Below, one piece after another: positions 8,300 through 15,893 of a stretch of DNA of 48,802 bases; positions within the stretch are counted from its first letter, which is position 1, and every line of letters begins with the position of its first letter. Made by a program: the position numbers and the translations under genes. Under the pieces are notes generated by a model. It was given only the letters and a program-made list of their open reading frames with translations. It made no database searches and had not been told where the DNA came from. This stretch comes from Actinomycetes bacterium (GTDB lineage Bacteria > Actinomycetota > Thermoleophilia > Solirubrobacterales > Solirubrobacteraceae). The stretch is from the NCBI GenBank assembly GCA_021820105.1, contig JAKAED010000010.1, forward strand, positions 1-48,802, written 5' to 3'.

Positions 8300-10540
8300 A
8301 TGACTGACGTAACGCACGACGACTCGATCATCCTGGCGCAGCCCGATTCGGAACCCGACGGGCTGATCATCGGAAATCGCATCCAGGCCCCACCGTTGGA
8401 GTCCACCTCGCGCACATGGGCCGATCGCGCGCTGTGGATCGCCGTCGGGATGGGCTTACTCTGGTGGTCCTGGCAGCTGATCGGCGACTCCTACGAGCCC
8501 TGGACGGTGCTATTCCTGGTCGGCGGCAACCTCTGGGGGCTCGCGACCATCACCGTCAACCTGCTGCCCGACAACCGCTGGAGCAGCAACCAGGCGCTAA
8601 CCAACCGCTGGGCTTGGGCGACTGTGTTCGTGACGATCGCTGTATTCGGCGCCTGGTCAGTGGTTGGTCTGCTCAATGGGCTCACCTACGGCACCGATGC
8701 AATCGCGTTCAACCAGTATGCGGCTCGGCTAGTGCAGCACGGTCTGAACCCGTACACGCACTCGATGCGCCCAGCCTTCCAGCTCTTCCACACCCCCACG
8801 AGCTACTACACGTACTCCTTCACCGGCGTGCCGGTGACGACACTCTCCTACCCGTCACTGTCGTTCCTGATCTACGTGCCGTTCCTGATGATCGGTTGGT
8901 GGAACAACGTCGCTCCCTGGCTGAACATGTTCGCCTGGGGTTTGACGGTCGTGATGATGTTCGCGCTGCTGCCACGGCGCGTGCGCGCCCTGGCGGTGCT
9001 GTTCGGAGGCTTCGGCCTGTTCACGGTGTTCGCGATGGGTGGCGTCACCGACGCGATGTTCATGCCGCTGCTGACGCTGACCGCCTACAGGTGGGACCGA
9101 TTCGGTCGAGGCGGCTGGCGTGATTACGTGGGACCGATTGCGTTCGGCCTGGCGATGGGGATCAAACAGACTCCGTGGCCGGCGCTGCCCTTCATCCTGC
9201 TTGCGCTCGCCTGCGACGAATATGCGCTCACCGGCATCGAGCAGGCGATCAGGCGGGCCGCGCGCTACCTGGCGGTAGTGCTCGTGACCTTTCTGATCCC
9301 CAATATCCCATGGATAATCGCCTCGCCTAGCGGCTGGATCAAGGGCACGCTGACGCCGCTGTTCGCAAATATGGTGCCGACCGGCCAGGGCTCTATGTCG
9401 CTGAGCCTGTACCTGCATTGGGGCGGTGGCTCGATGTCGGCTTTCACGCTCACTATGGTCTTCGGCTTCCTGTTCCTGTTCATCCTGTTCGTGGGCACCT
9501 ACCCGACCTTGCGCTTGGCGATTTTCATGCTGCCTGGGTTTGCGTTGTTCTTCGCGGCCCGCTCAAACGTCAACTACTTCATCTCGCTGATCCCGGCTGC
9601 TGTGATGGCGGCGGCCACCGCCTCGGCAGCACCTGCCCGTGTCCGCGCCTCTGGGGCAAGATCGGTCGAACGGGCCGGCCAGCTGCTGGCCGGCCGCGGC
9701 CCGGTCGGTTCGTTGCCCGCTACTTGGCGGACCGTGCTGGTACGCATAGCGGGTGATGGCCGCCTCTTCCGCAACCAGCAGTGGGCGATCGCGGCACTGG
9801 TATCGGTGGTGCTGTTCCTCGGCTTCATGGTGCACTCGCTGACCGCCGCGGCGCCGTTCAACGTGCGCGTGCTCGGTGCCCACACCACCGGTGTGACGAA
9901 CCGCATCGAGCAGCTGGTGGTGCGCGTCGACAACACCTCTGGCAAGCCGATCACGCCGTCGTTTGACCTCATGCAGGGCGGCTTCAACTCGACCTTCTGG
10001 ATCAAGGTGGGCGGACCCACGTCCCTGGCCGCGCACTCTCATGCGATCTATCGGATCGATGCCCCGAACGTCGGCGCCGAGCCCTCCGCGTACGGCGGCT
10101 TCAACGTAGTTGGCTACGTCGACAAGCCTGAGTCCTTCAGCGTCGCGGCGACCTACGAGCCGCACCTGTTGTCACTGGGCTTCCAGCCTGACGCGATCAA
10201 CCAGCCGATGCCGCTGGGCAAGTCCTTCAAGATCACCGTGCAGCTCTATGCCGTCAACGGTGGGATCTCCCACCGCTCTGGCGTTGAGGTGCGCCTCAGT
10301 GAGCTGATCTGGGGCGCCTTCGGCCCGCGCAAGGGCGGTGCCCGGGTGGACGGCGGGAAGGTTGGTAAGGGCAGCGTCGGCATCACGAACTCAAACGGTC
10401 AGGCGACCTTCACGATCACCGGCGCCCGCGCCGATCCCTACCCGGTCTCGTTCTCCGCCGTCGCCTACAGCAGGAACCTGAACTACGTGTTCGGCAGCTC
10501 TGGCGACCTCAACATCCGCTTCGTGAATCCGGCCAAGTGA
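8300..10540 (+). CDS. GT-C-like membrane protein with C-terminal beta domain
   Basis: A 746-residue membrane protein. About 55 cytoplasmic residues precede roughly 11 to 13 hydrophobic helices (residues 55-450). The first large loop carries TDAIAFNQYAARLVQHGLNPY, shown here in part as AFNQYAARL and HGLNPY. The spacing of Asp, Tyr-Ala and Gly-x-Asn-Pro-Tyr resembles polyprenol-phosphate-dependent mannosyltransferases of the GT87 type. A further helix near residue 510 is followed by a 220-residue domain. This domain has beta-strand patterns (VRVDNTSGKPITPSFDLM, and an SNGQATFTITG segment like bacterial Ig-like domains) and probably lies outside the cell. I chose the ATG at 8300 over the upstream frame opening at 8246 because MTDVTHDDS is a natural hydrophilic start. 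It probably works with the preceding membrane protein in glycan assembly. The donor and acceptor are unknown. Confidence 0.68.
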   Translation: MTDVTHDDSIILAQPDSEPDGLIIGNRIQAPPLESTSRTWADRALWIAVGMGLLWWSWQLIGDSYEPWTVLFLVGGNLWGLATITVNLLPDNRWSSNQALTNRWAWATVFVTIAVFGAWSVVGLLNGLTYGTDAIAFNQYAARLVQHGLNPYTHSMRPAFQLFHTPTSYYTYSFTGVPVTTLSYPSLSFLIYVPFLMIGWWNNVAPWLNMFAWGLTVVMMFALLPRRVRALAVLFGGFGLFTVFAMGGVTDAMFMPLLTLTAYRWDRFGRGGWRDYVGPIAFGLAMGIKQTPWPALPFILLALACDEYALTGIEQAIRRAARYLAVVLVTFLIPNIPWIIASPSGWIKGTLTPLFANMVPTGQGSMSLSLYLHWGGGSMSAFTLTMVFGFLFLFILFVGTYPTLRLAIFMLPGFALFFAARSNVNYFISLIPAAVMAAATASAAPARVRASGARSVERAGQLLAGRGPVGSLPATWRTVLVRIAGDGRLFRNQQWAIAALVSVVLFLGFMVHSLTAAAPFNVRVLGAHTTGVTNRIEQLVVRVDNTSGKPITPSFDLMQGGFNSTFWIKVGGPTSLAAHSHAIYRIDAPNVGAEPSAYGGFNVVGYVDKPESFSVAATYEPHLLSLGFQPDAINQPMPLGKSFKITVQLYAVNGGISHRSGVEVRLSELIWGAFGPRKGGARVDGGKVGKGSVGITNSNGQATFTITGARADPYPVSFSAVAYSRNLNYVFGSSGDLNIRFVNPAK

Positions 10541-10673
10541 GTCTGGGCATTTTCGTCACCAGCTGACTCGTCGGATTGCCACCTACTCCTGGCCCGTCTC
10601 GGAGTCGCATCGGTCCAGACGAGCAGTTGCCGGCCAACCGAGACCTATGCCGCGACTCATCACAACGAGAAGA

Positions 10674-10745
10674 TGCCCCCGGCAGGAATCGAACCTGCAT
10701 CCCGCGCTTAGGAGGCGCGTGCTCTATCCATTGAGCTACGAGGGC
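10674..10745 (-). tRNA. tRNA-Arg (anticodon CCT)
   Basis: The minus strand folds as a complete cloverleaf of 72 nt. The acceptor stem is GCCCTCG with CGGGGGC and discriminator A. The D arm is GCTC/GAGC, the anticodon stem CGCGC/GCGCG has loop CTCCTAA, and the T arm is GCAGG-TTCGATT-CCTGC. The anticodon CCT reads AGG. CCA is not encoded. The 133 bases between the preceding CDS and this tRNA show no other gene. Confidence 0.95.
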
Positions 10746-10765
10746 GCGCGCCCAGCGTAGCGACG

Positions 10766-11437
10766 CTAGCTGGCCGGCGGGTCGCCCTGCTCAGAATCCG
10801 CGTCCGGCTCTCCGTCCTCGGTCCCGTCGTCCTCGGCGTAGAGCGACTCAACAGCCAACTGCTCTCCCCGTTTGCCCCAGAGCTTGATATCCAGGAAGTC
10901 CCCGCGGTAGTTATCCGGCGCAATCAATGTGAAACGCTCGTCCACGAGTTCGCACTGGTCCACCGCGTGGTCGGCAAGCTCAGCCGTCACCAGCGCTCCG
11001 CCAGGGATCAGGGGGACCCCCCAGACCAGGGTCATCTCTGCCACGTTGCCGGCCTCACCTCGCCAGTTGCCCAGCACCATCTCATTGAGGTCGAGCTGCC
11101 AGTCAGGGTTGGCCTCCGCCACATCCCCCGTGTAGTCGGCACGGGCCTCGAAGTGATCGGGGCTCCCCGAGTCGGACTCGCTGAAGGAGACGTAACCGAA
11201 CAGCTCGTAGCCGACGTCGGTTCGAGCCACGGCCGGAACGTATGTGCGACCGTAGAACGTCCGATCGGGAAACCAGCGGATCTCGCCCGGAGTGCCGAGC
11301 TCCTCGCCGTCGGTATCTATGTCGTTACAGGCGGCGTTGAAGTGCTCCCTGAGGACGTCCGCCCAGCGCCCGTAGGGCAGCGACTCCTGGGGTGGCTCGG
11401 CGGCGAAGCTGATGACAAAGCGGTCGGTTGGGGGCAT
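10766..11437 (-). CDS. Conserved-looking hypothetical protein coupled to sugar dehydratase
   Basis: I do not recognise this 223-residue protein. It has no signal peptide or membrane segment. The first 190 residues look like a compact alpha/beta fold with many aromatic residues (GEIRWFPDRTFYGRTYVP, ELFGYVSF). The last 30 residues are a very acidic, presumably disordered tail (YAEDDGTEDGEPDADSEQ). Its ATG overlaps the TGA of the upstream dehydratase gene (ATGA at 11436-11439 region on the minus strand), so the two are probably translated together. The start is fixed by that coupling and by the natural [12 protein letters not shown] role with nucleotide sugars is suggested only by this neighbour. 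The stop lies 20 nt from the tRNA-Arg gene, which is on the same strand downstream. Confidence 0.75.
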   Translation of the reverse strand: MPPTDRFVISFAAEPPQESLPYGRWADVLREHFNAACNDIDTDGEELGTPGEIRWFPDRTFYGRTYVPAVARTDVGYELFGYVSFSESDSGSPDHFEARADYTGDVAEANPDWQLDLNEMVLGNWRGEAGNVAEMTLVWGVPLIPGGALVTAELADHAVDQCELVDERFTLIAPDNYRGDFLDIKLWGKRGEQLAVESLYAEDDGTEDGEPDADSEQGDPPAS

Positions 11438-12384
11438 CAGAACCGGTGTCCGATCAGGGTGTCGCGTCCGGCGTTCTGGATCGTACGCTCCAGTCCCTCG
11501 CGCAGCTGCACGGTCGGCTCCCAGCCCAGCAGCTCCCGCGCCTTGGTGATATCCGGCTGGCGGACCTGCGGGTCATCGGTGGGCAGCTCCGCAAAGACGA
11601 TCCTCGAGTTTGAGCCCGTCACGTCAATGACCGTCTCAGCCAGCTCCAGCAGCGTGAACTCGTTGGGGTTGCCGATGTTGACGGGATCGTGATGCCCCGA
11701 CTCGGCGAGCAGGATGATCCCGCGCACCAGATCGTCCACGTAGCAGAAGGAACGGGTCTGTGAGCCGTCTCCAAACACGGTGATAGGTTGATCCTGCAGA
11801 GCCTGCCGCAGGAAGGTCGGGATCGCGCGTCCATCGCGGGCCCGCATGCGCGCGCCGTAGGTGTTGAAGATCCGGACAATCGCGGTGTCCACACCCTGCT
11901 GGCGGTGGTACGCCATGGTCAGCGCTTCAGAGAAGCGCTTGGCCTCGTCATAGACCCCTCGCGGCCCGATCGGGTTCACGTGCCCCCAGTAGCTCTCCGG
12001 CTGCGGATGCACCTGCGGGTCGCCGTAGACCTCACTCGTGGACGCGGTCAGGAACCTGGCGCGATGCAGCTTCGCCAGACCCAGCGTGTGATGGGTCCCG
12101 TAGGAACCGACCTTGAGCGTGTGCAGCGGGATCCGCAGGTAGTCGATCGGGGAGGCGGGCGAGGCGAAGTGATAGACGAAATCAATCGGCTCGTCCACGA
12201 AGTACGGCTCGATGATGTCTACGTTCAGGTGCGTGAAGCTGTCGCCGCGCAGATGCGCGATGTTGTTCAGGGTGCCGGTCTCCAGGTTGTCCACACAGAT
12301 CACGCGGTGGCCCTTTGCCAGCAGCGCGTCGCAGAGGTGAGACCCGAGGAAACCGGCGCCGCCGGTCACGAGTGAGGTTGGCAT
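11437..12384 (-). CDS. NAD-dependent sugar-nucleotide dehydratase/decarboxylase (UDP-xylose synthase-like)
   Basis: A 315-residue extended short-chain dehydrogenase of the NDP-sugar epimerase/dehydratase group. It begins with the NAD-binding motif [11 protein letters not shown] (residues 7-17). It then has [11 protein letters not shown], typical of UDP-glucuronate decarboxylases, the catalytic Thr/Ser pair in STSEVYGDP, and a YxxxK motif in [11 protein letters not shown]. It also has [10 protein letters not shown] and [17 protein letters not shown]. The likely reaction is oxidation and decarboxylation of UDP-glucuronate to UDP-xylose. A dTDP-glucose 4,6-dehydratase activity is the alternative. 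The ATG at 12384 is chosen over an in-frame TTG at 12393, because the TTG overlaps the -10-like TAGATT. The product would feed glycan synthesis. It is coupled to the hypothetical protein downstream by an ATGA overlap. Confidence 0.87.
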   Translation of the reverse strand: MPTSLVTGGAGFLGSHLCDALLAKGHRVICVDNLETGTLNNIAHLRGDSFTHLNVDIIEPYFVDEPIDFVYHFASPASPIDYLRIPLHTLKVGSYGTHHTLGLAKLHRARFLTASTSEVYGDPQVHPQPESYWGHVNPIGPRGVYDEAKRFSEALTMAYHRQQGVDTAIVRIFNTYGARMRARDGRAIPTFLRQALQDQPITVFGDGSQTRSFCYVDDLVRGIILLAESGHHDPVNIGNPNEFTLLELAETVIDVTGSNSRIVFAELPTDDPQVRQPDITKARELLGWEPTVQLREGLERTIQNAGRDTLIGHRF

Positions 12385-12391
12385 CGAGGCC

Positions 12392-12397
12392 AATCTA
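12392..12397 (-). promoter_or_regulatory. -10-like TAGATT of sugar dehydratase gene
   Basis: TAGATT on the minus strand ends 7 nt before the ATG at 12384. It rules out the upstream TTG, which would be inside the promoter. Confidence 0.55.
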
Positions 12398-12414
12398 TCC
12401 GAATACCCGGCGCC

Positions 12415-13047
12415 TCAGGCCACCGGGTCACCCGCCACCCACTGTCCCTCTTCGCGCTTCCAGATCGGCGCCCGCTGCTTGAGCGCATCGATGATCTCGC
12501 GCGCTCCCGCAAACGCCTCGGCTCTGTGCGGCGCTGATACAGCGATCACCACAGACGGCTCAGACAGTGGCACCGTGCCGATCCGATGTTCCACGGCAAC
12601 CGCGCACAGGCCGTGGTGCTCCGCCGCTGCCGCCGCGATCTCTCTGATCTGGGCCTCCGCCATCTCCGCGTAGGCCTCGTACTCCAGCGCCGGCACCTCA
12701 CGCGTCACGCCCTGGAAGGTCACCACCGCTCCGGCTCGCGCATCGGTCACGCGGGCGTTGACCGACTCGACTGACAGCGGCTCCGTCTCAAGCGATACGT
12801 GCAGCGTGACGGCCGGGGCTCCACCTGAGACGGGTGGGATCAGGGCCAGCTCGTCATCTGGGCGCAGCTCCGTGGTCTCGGTGGCGTACTCCCGGTTCAC
12901 CGCCAGCACAGTGCGCAGGTCTCCTGTCAGCCAGCGCAGTTCCGCGAGCGCGTCCCCCACGCGCGCGCCGTCGGGAAGCTCGAGCGTCAACTCGCTGGAG
13001 CCAGCGCGCTCCCGCAGTGATGCGAACAGGCGAATCTGGACTTGCAC
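12415..13047 (-). CDS. MoaD-MoaE fusion, molybdopterin synthase
   Basis: A 210-residue single-chain molybdopterin synthase, which converts cyclic pyranopterin monophosphate to molybdopterin. Residues 1-76 are a ubiquitin-like MoaD domain starting VQIRLFASLRERAG and ending in PPVSGG. The Gly-Gly (75-76) is normally the free C-terminus that carries the thiocarboxylate. Residues 80-210 are MoaE, with FQGVTREV, HRIGTVPL, SAPHRAEAF and the catalytic lysines of LKQRAPIWKREEG (Lys190, Lys197). Mycobacterial MoaX has the same architecture and is known to be cleaved after the Gly-Gly. The GTG at 13047 is chosen because a TACGCT box lies 6 nt upstream and MoaD proteins start there. No other molybdopterin gene is in the window. 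It is divergent from the ABC importer operon. Confidence 0.9.
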   Translation of the reverse strand: MQVQIRLFASLRERAGSSELTLELPDGARVGDALAELRWLTGDLRTVLAVNREYATETTELRPDDELALIPPVSGGAPAVTLHVSLETEPLSVESVNARVTDARAGAVVTFQGVTREVPALEYEAYAEMAEAQIREIAAAAAEHHGLCAVAVEHRIGTVPLSEPSVVIAVSAPHRAEAFAGAREIIDALKQRAPIWKREEGQWVAGDPVA

Positions 13048-13053
13048 GCCGCA

Positions 13054-13059
13054 AGCGTA
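13054..13059 (-). promoter_or_regulatory. -10-like TACGCT of MoaD-MoaE gene
   Basis: TACGCT on the minus strand ends 6 nt before the GTG at 13047, consistent with a leaderless transcript. Confidence 0.5.
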
Positions 13060-13096
13060 GACCGCGGACACCGCCGTTCCGGCTTATTAAGTGGAC

Positions 13097-13115
13097 GTTT
13101 GCGTCCAACGCAAAC
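13097..13115. promoter_or_regulatory. Perfect 8-bp dyad, candidate operator of ABC importer
   Basis: GTTTGCGT and ACGCAAAC are perfect 8-bp arms separated by CCA. The left arm also takes part in an overlapping dyad, TGGACG/CGTCCA at 13092-13107. The site lies over the expected -35 region of the importer promoter (-10 TATGCT at 13130-13135), a classical repressor position. The binding regulator is unknown and is not encoded next to it. Confidence 0.5.
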
Positions 13116-13129
13116 CGCTTCAAGTCTCG

Positions 13130-13135
13130 TATGCT
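13130..13135 (+). promoter_or_regulatory. -10-like TATGCT of importer operon
   Basis: TATGCT lies 15 nt downstream of the dyad and 64 nt before the ATG at 13200. It would give a conventional leader with a Shine-Dalgarno GGAGGA about 10 nt before the start. Confidence 0.5.
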
Positions 13136-13199
13136 CCCGTTCAGGCTCGCGCCCAGCGCTGCCGGGCCCGTCAATCTTGAGGATGGAGGAGCATCACCT

Positions 13200-14075
13200 A
13201 TGAGAAGTCGCAACATGTTTGGAAGGGCTCTGGCCCTGGCCGGTACCTCCGTGGCACTCGCCTGCTGTGCGAGTGCCACGGCCATGGCGTCCACCGGCGG
13301 CGTCAAGTCGGTCGAGAAGCTCGTGCCGGCTGCGGTCAAGTCCAGTGGCCTGAAGGTCGCCGCTGACGCCACCTACCCACCTGACGAGTTCGTCCAGGGC
13401 GGCAAGATCGTCGGGATGGACGCCGATCTGGTCAACGCCCTTGGCAAGGTCATGGGAGTCAAGGTGTCGATCAAGAACGTCACGTTCAACGACATCATCT
13501 CCGGCATGGTCGCCGGGCGTTACAACATTGGCGCCTCGTCGTTCACAGACGAGAAGTCACGCGAGAAGTCGGTGAACTTCGTCGACTACGCCAACGTCGG
13601 TGAGTCGTTCTACACGCTGAAGTCGGGCGGGGCGAAGATCAAGGGCATCTCCAGCATCTGCGGGATGACCGTGTCCGTCGAACAGAGCACCACCGAGGAA
13701 ACGGACGCGAAGACGCAGAGCAAGAAGTGCACCAAGGCCGGCAAGAAGGCAGTGGTGGTCAACGTGTTCCCGAACCAGAACCAGGCGAACCTCGCCGTGG
13801 CTTCGGGTCATGATCAGCTCGGCTTCGCAGACACGCCGGTCGCCGACTATCAGGTCAAGCAGTCGGGTGGCAAGTTCAAGATCGTCGGTGCGGCCTATGC
13901 GCCGGCTCCGTATGGCATCGCCATCTCCAAGAGCAGCGGCCTGACCAAGGCGGTTCACGCAGCGATGCTCTACCTCGCCAAGCACGGCACCTACAAGAAG
14001 ATCTTCAAGAAGTGGGGACTCCAGGGCATCGCGATCCCGGCTTCCAAGATGAAGATCAACGGGGCGATCTTCTAG
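13200..14075 (+). CDS. Amino-acid ABC transporter substrate-binding protein
   Basis: A 291-residue exported solute-binding protein of the polar amino-acid family (SBP_bac_3). The N-terminus has a basic start, a hydrophobic core and a likely signal peptidase I site after ATAMA near residue 30. A lipobox is not convincing, although two cysteines occur there (LACCAS). The mature part starts LKVAADATYPPDEF and contains GMDADLVNALGKVMGVKV and FNDIISGMVAGRYNIGASSF, the two ligand-contact segments of the family. A later pair of cysteines (ICGMT and KKCTKAG) could form a disulfide. The ATG at 13200 follows GGAGGA at a good distance. It heads an operon with a permease (55 nt gap) and an ATPase. The likely substrate is a polar or basic amino acid, which is inference. 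Confidence 0.88.
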   Translation: MRSRNMFGRALALAGTSVALACCASATAMASTGGVKSVEKLVPAAVKSSGLKVAADATYPPDEFVQGGKIVGMDADLVNALGKVMGVKVSIKNVTFNDIISGMVAGRYNIGASSFTDEKSREKSVNFVDYANVGESFYTLKSGGAKIKGISSICGMTVSVEQSTTEETDAKTQSKKCTKAGKKAVVVNVFPNQNQANLAVASGHDQLGFADTPVADYQVKQSGGKFKIVGAAYAPAPYGIAISKSSGLTKAVHAAMLYLAKHGTYKKIFKKWGLQGIAIPASKMKINGAIF

Positions 14076-14130
14076 AGCCTCAAGGAAGTTCTCCCGGAGT
14101 AGCCCGCGATCGGTCAAAGTCAGCAAGACC

Positions 14131-15081
14131 ATGGCTGATCAGTCGCAGCTGACTCCAGTCGCATCGGAACGGCCCCAGGACATCAGGGCCGTTCCGGTGC
14201 GCCGCCCGGGCCGTTGGATCGCGGCCTTCATCGTGCTGGCCTGTTCGGCGTCCTTCGTCCGCTTCCTGATCGCGGACTCGGCCATGCAGTGGCACGTGAT
14301 CGGGCAGTACCTGTTTGACTCGCAGGTGCTGAATGCCGTCGTCAGAGTCTTCTATCTGACGGTGCTCTCGATGCTGATTGGGGTGATCCTAGGGGTGATC
14401 CTCGCGGTCATGCGGCTCTCGCCGAACCCGATCCTCAAAGCTGCGAGCTGGCTCTACATCTTCTTCTTCAGGGGCACGCCGCTGCTGGTGCAGATCGTGT
14501 TCTGGTACAACATTTCGGCGCTGTTCCCGGCCCCGCATCATCTGATCGACATCGGGATCCCATTCGGGCCGGCGCTCATTCACCCGAACGCGAACGTGAT
14601 CATCACGGTGTTCGTTGCCGCGTTAGCGGGGCTCAGCTTCAATGAGGGTGCCTACATGGCGGAGATCGTCCGGGCTGGGATCATCTCGGTGCCGGAGGGG
14701 CAGACCGAGGCGGCCGCGTCGCTTGGGATGGGCCGCATGCAGATCATGCGTCGCATCGTTTTGCCGCAGGCCATGCGTGTGATCCTGCCGCCGACCGGCA
14801 ACGAGCTGATCTCGATGCTGAAGAACACTTCGCTTGCGTCTGTGATTGGCTACGCGGAGATCGTCTATGTGACCTCGGACATCTCAGCCGTCAACTACAA
14901 GGTCATCCAGTTGCTGATCGTTGGCAGCATCTGGTACCTCGCACTGACTAGCGTCGCATACGTCGGTCAGTACTTCCTTGAGCGCAGGGTCGGTCAGGGT
15001 TTCTCGCGGGCTCAACAGATCACGATCAAGGATCGCTGGCTGTCATTGGGACGCGGTCGGGGAGGGACACTCGGAAGATGA
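14131..15081 (+). CDS. Amino-acid ABC transporter permease
   Basis: A 316-residue permease of the HisM/GlnP type. About 30 hydrophilic residues and an isolated helix ([17 protein letters not shown]) precede the five-helix core that begins near residue 65. The EAA coupling loop is clear: [22 protein letters not shown] at about 191-212, quoted in part as EAAASLGMG and RIVLPQAMR, followed by [18 protein letters not shown] single permease gene implies a homodimer in the membrane with two copies of the ATPase. It lies 55 nt after the binding-protein gene, and its stop overlaps the ATPase start (ATGA at 15078-15081), indicating coupled translation. The ATG at 14131 has only a weak ribosome binding site. 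A later start after the isolated helix cannot be excluded. Confidence 0.88.
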   Translation: MADQSQLTPVASERPQDIRAVPVRRPGRWIAAFIVLACSASFVRFLIADSAMQWHVIGQYLFDSQVLNAVVRVFYLTVLSMLIGVILGVILAVMRLSPNPILKAASWLYIFFFRGTPLLVQIVFWYNISALFPAPHHLIDIGIPFGPALIHPNANVIITVFVAALAGLSFNEGAYMAEIVRAGIISVPEGQTEAAASLGMGRMQIMRRIVLPQAMRVILPPTGNELISMLKNTSLASVIGYAEIVYVTSDISAVNYKVIQLLIVGSIWYLALTSVAYVGQYFLERRVGQGFSRAQQITIKDRWLSLGRGRGGTLGR

Positions 15082-15842
15082 CCGACGTCATGGTCAGCGC
15101 CGAGGGCGTCCATAAGCGCTTCGGCCACAACGAGGTGCTGAAGGGCATCACGCTCACCGTCAACCGCGGCCAGGTGATGTGTCTGCTCGGTCCGTCCGGT
15201 TCGGGTAAGTCAACGTTCCTGCGGTGCATCAACCACCTTGAGAAGATCAACTCGGGCCGCCTGTCCGTGGACGGGGAGCTCGTGGGCTACCGGGAGGCGA
15301 ACGGCAAGCTCTATGAGCTGCATGAGCGGGACGTCGCCCGCAAACGCCAGGAGATCGGGATGGTCTTTCAGAGTTTCAACCTCTTCCCGCACATGACCGC
15401 GCTCCAGAACGTGACGCTCGCTCCCATCCAGGTGCTTGGACGCCGTCGCGATGAGACCGAGCAGCGCGCCCGGGAGCTGCTCGACCGTGTCGGCCTGAGC
15501 GACAAGTACAACGCTCATCCGGTCTCGCTCTCCGGCGGTCAGCAGCAGCGGGTCGCGATTGCCCGCGCCCTGGCCATGGACCCGAAGCTGATGCTCTTTG
15601 ATGAGCCCACCTCCGCGCTCGATCCCGAGCTGGTTGGCGAGGTTCTTGACGTCATGCGCGATCTGGCCAGGAGCGGGATGACCATGGTCGTGGTCACGCA
15701 TGAGATCGGTTTCGCTCGTGAGGTTGCGGACACCGTCGTCTTCATGGATGGCGGCGTTGTGGTTGAGGCCGGCCCGCCGGCTGAGGTGCTGGGCGCGCCG
15801 AAGCACGAGCGCACCCGCGCGTTCCTCGCGAAGGTCCTGTAG
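15078..15842 (+). CDS. Amino-acid ABC transporter ATP-binding protein (GlnQ-like)
   Basis: A 254-residue ATPase that powers the importer. Walker A is GPSGSGKST (about residues 37-45), the Q-loop is in [15 protein letters not shown], the signature is [15 protein letters not shown], Walker B is [14 protein letters not shown], and the H-loop is VVVTHE. The insertion [18 protein letters not shown] before the Q-loop is typical of the HisP/AotP branch of polar amino-acid transporters. Length is normal for the family. The ATG overlaps the permease stop by four bases. The operon appears to end after this gene; a promoter for the mutase follows 37 nt downstream. Confidence 0.93.
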   Translation: MTDVMVSAEGVHKRFGHNEVLKGITLTVNRGQVMCLLGPSGSGKSTFLRCINHLEKINSGRLSVDGELVGYREANGKLYELHERDVARKRQEIGMVFQSFNLFPHMTALQNVTLAPIQVLGRRRDETEQRARELLDRVGLSDKYNAHPVSLSGGQQQRVAIARALAMDPKLMLFDEPTSALDPELVGEVLDVMRDLARSGMTMVVVTHEIGFAREVADTVVFMDGGVVVEAGPPAEVLGAPKHERTRAFLAKVL

Positions 15843-15879
15843 CGCTCAGCGCGGGCGCGCATGGTCCGCCCGTGGCGCG

Positions 15880-15885
15880 TAAGCT
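15880..15885 (+). promoter_or_regulatory. -10-like TAAGCT of mutase gene
   Basis: TAAGCT ends exactly 8 nt before the ATG at 15894. No -35-like hexamer is evident at 16-18 bp. Confidence 0.55.
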
Positions 15886-15893
15886 GACCCGTC

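Noticed and set aside
10541-10673. Possible small gene between the GT-C-like gene and tRNA-Arg
   Set aside because: The only open frame on either strand runs antisense into the tRNA and has no start signal or recognisable product.
12834-13199. Upstream extension of the binding-protein gene
   Set aside because: It runs antisense through the MoaD domain and would bury the signal peptide; the ATG at 13200 has a good ribosome binding site.
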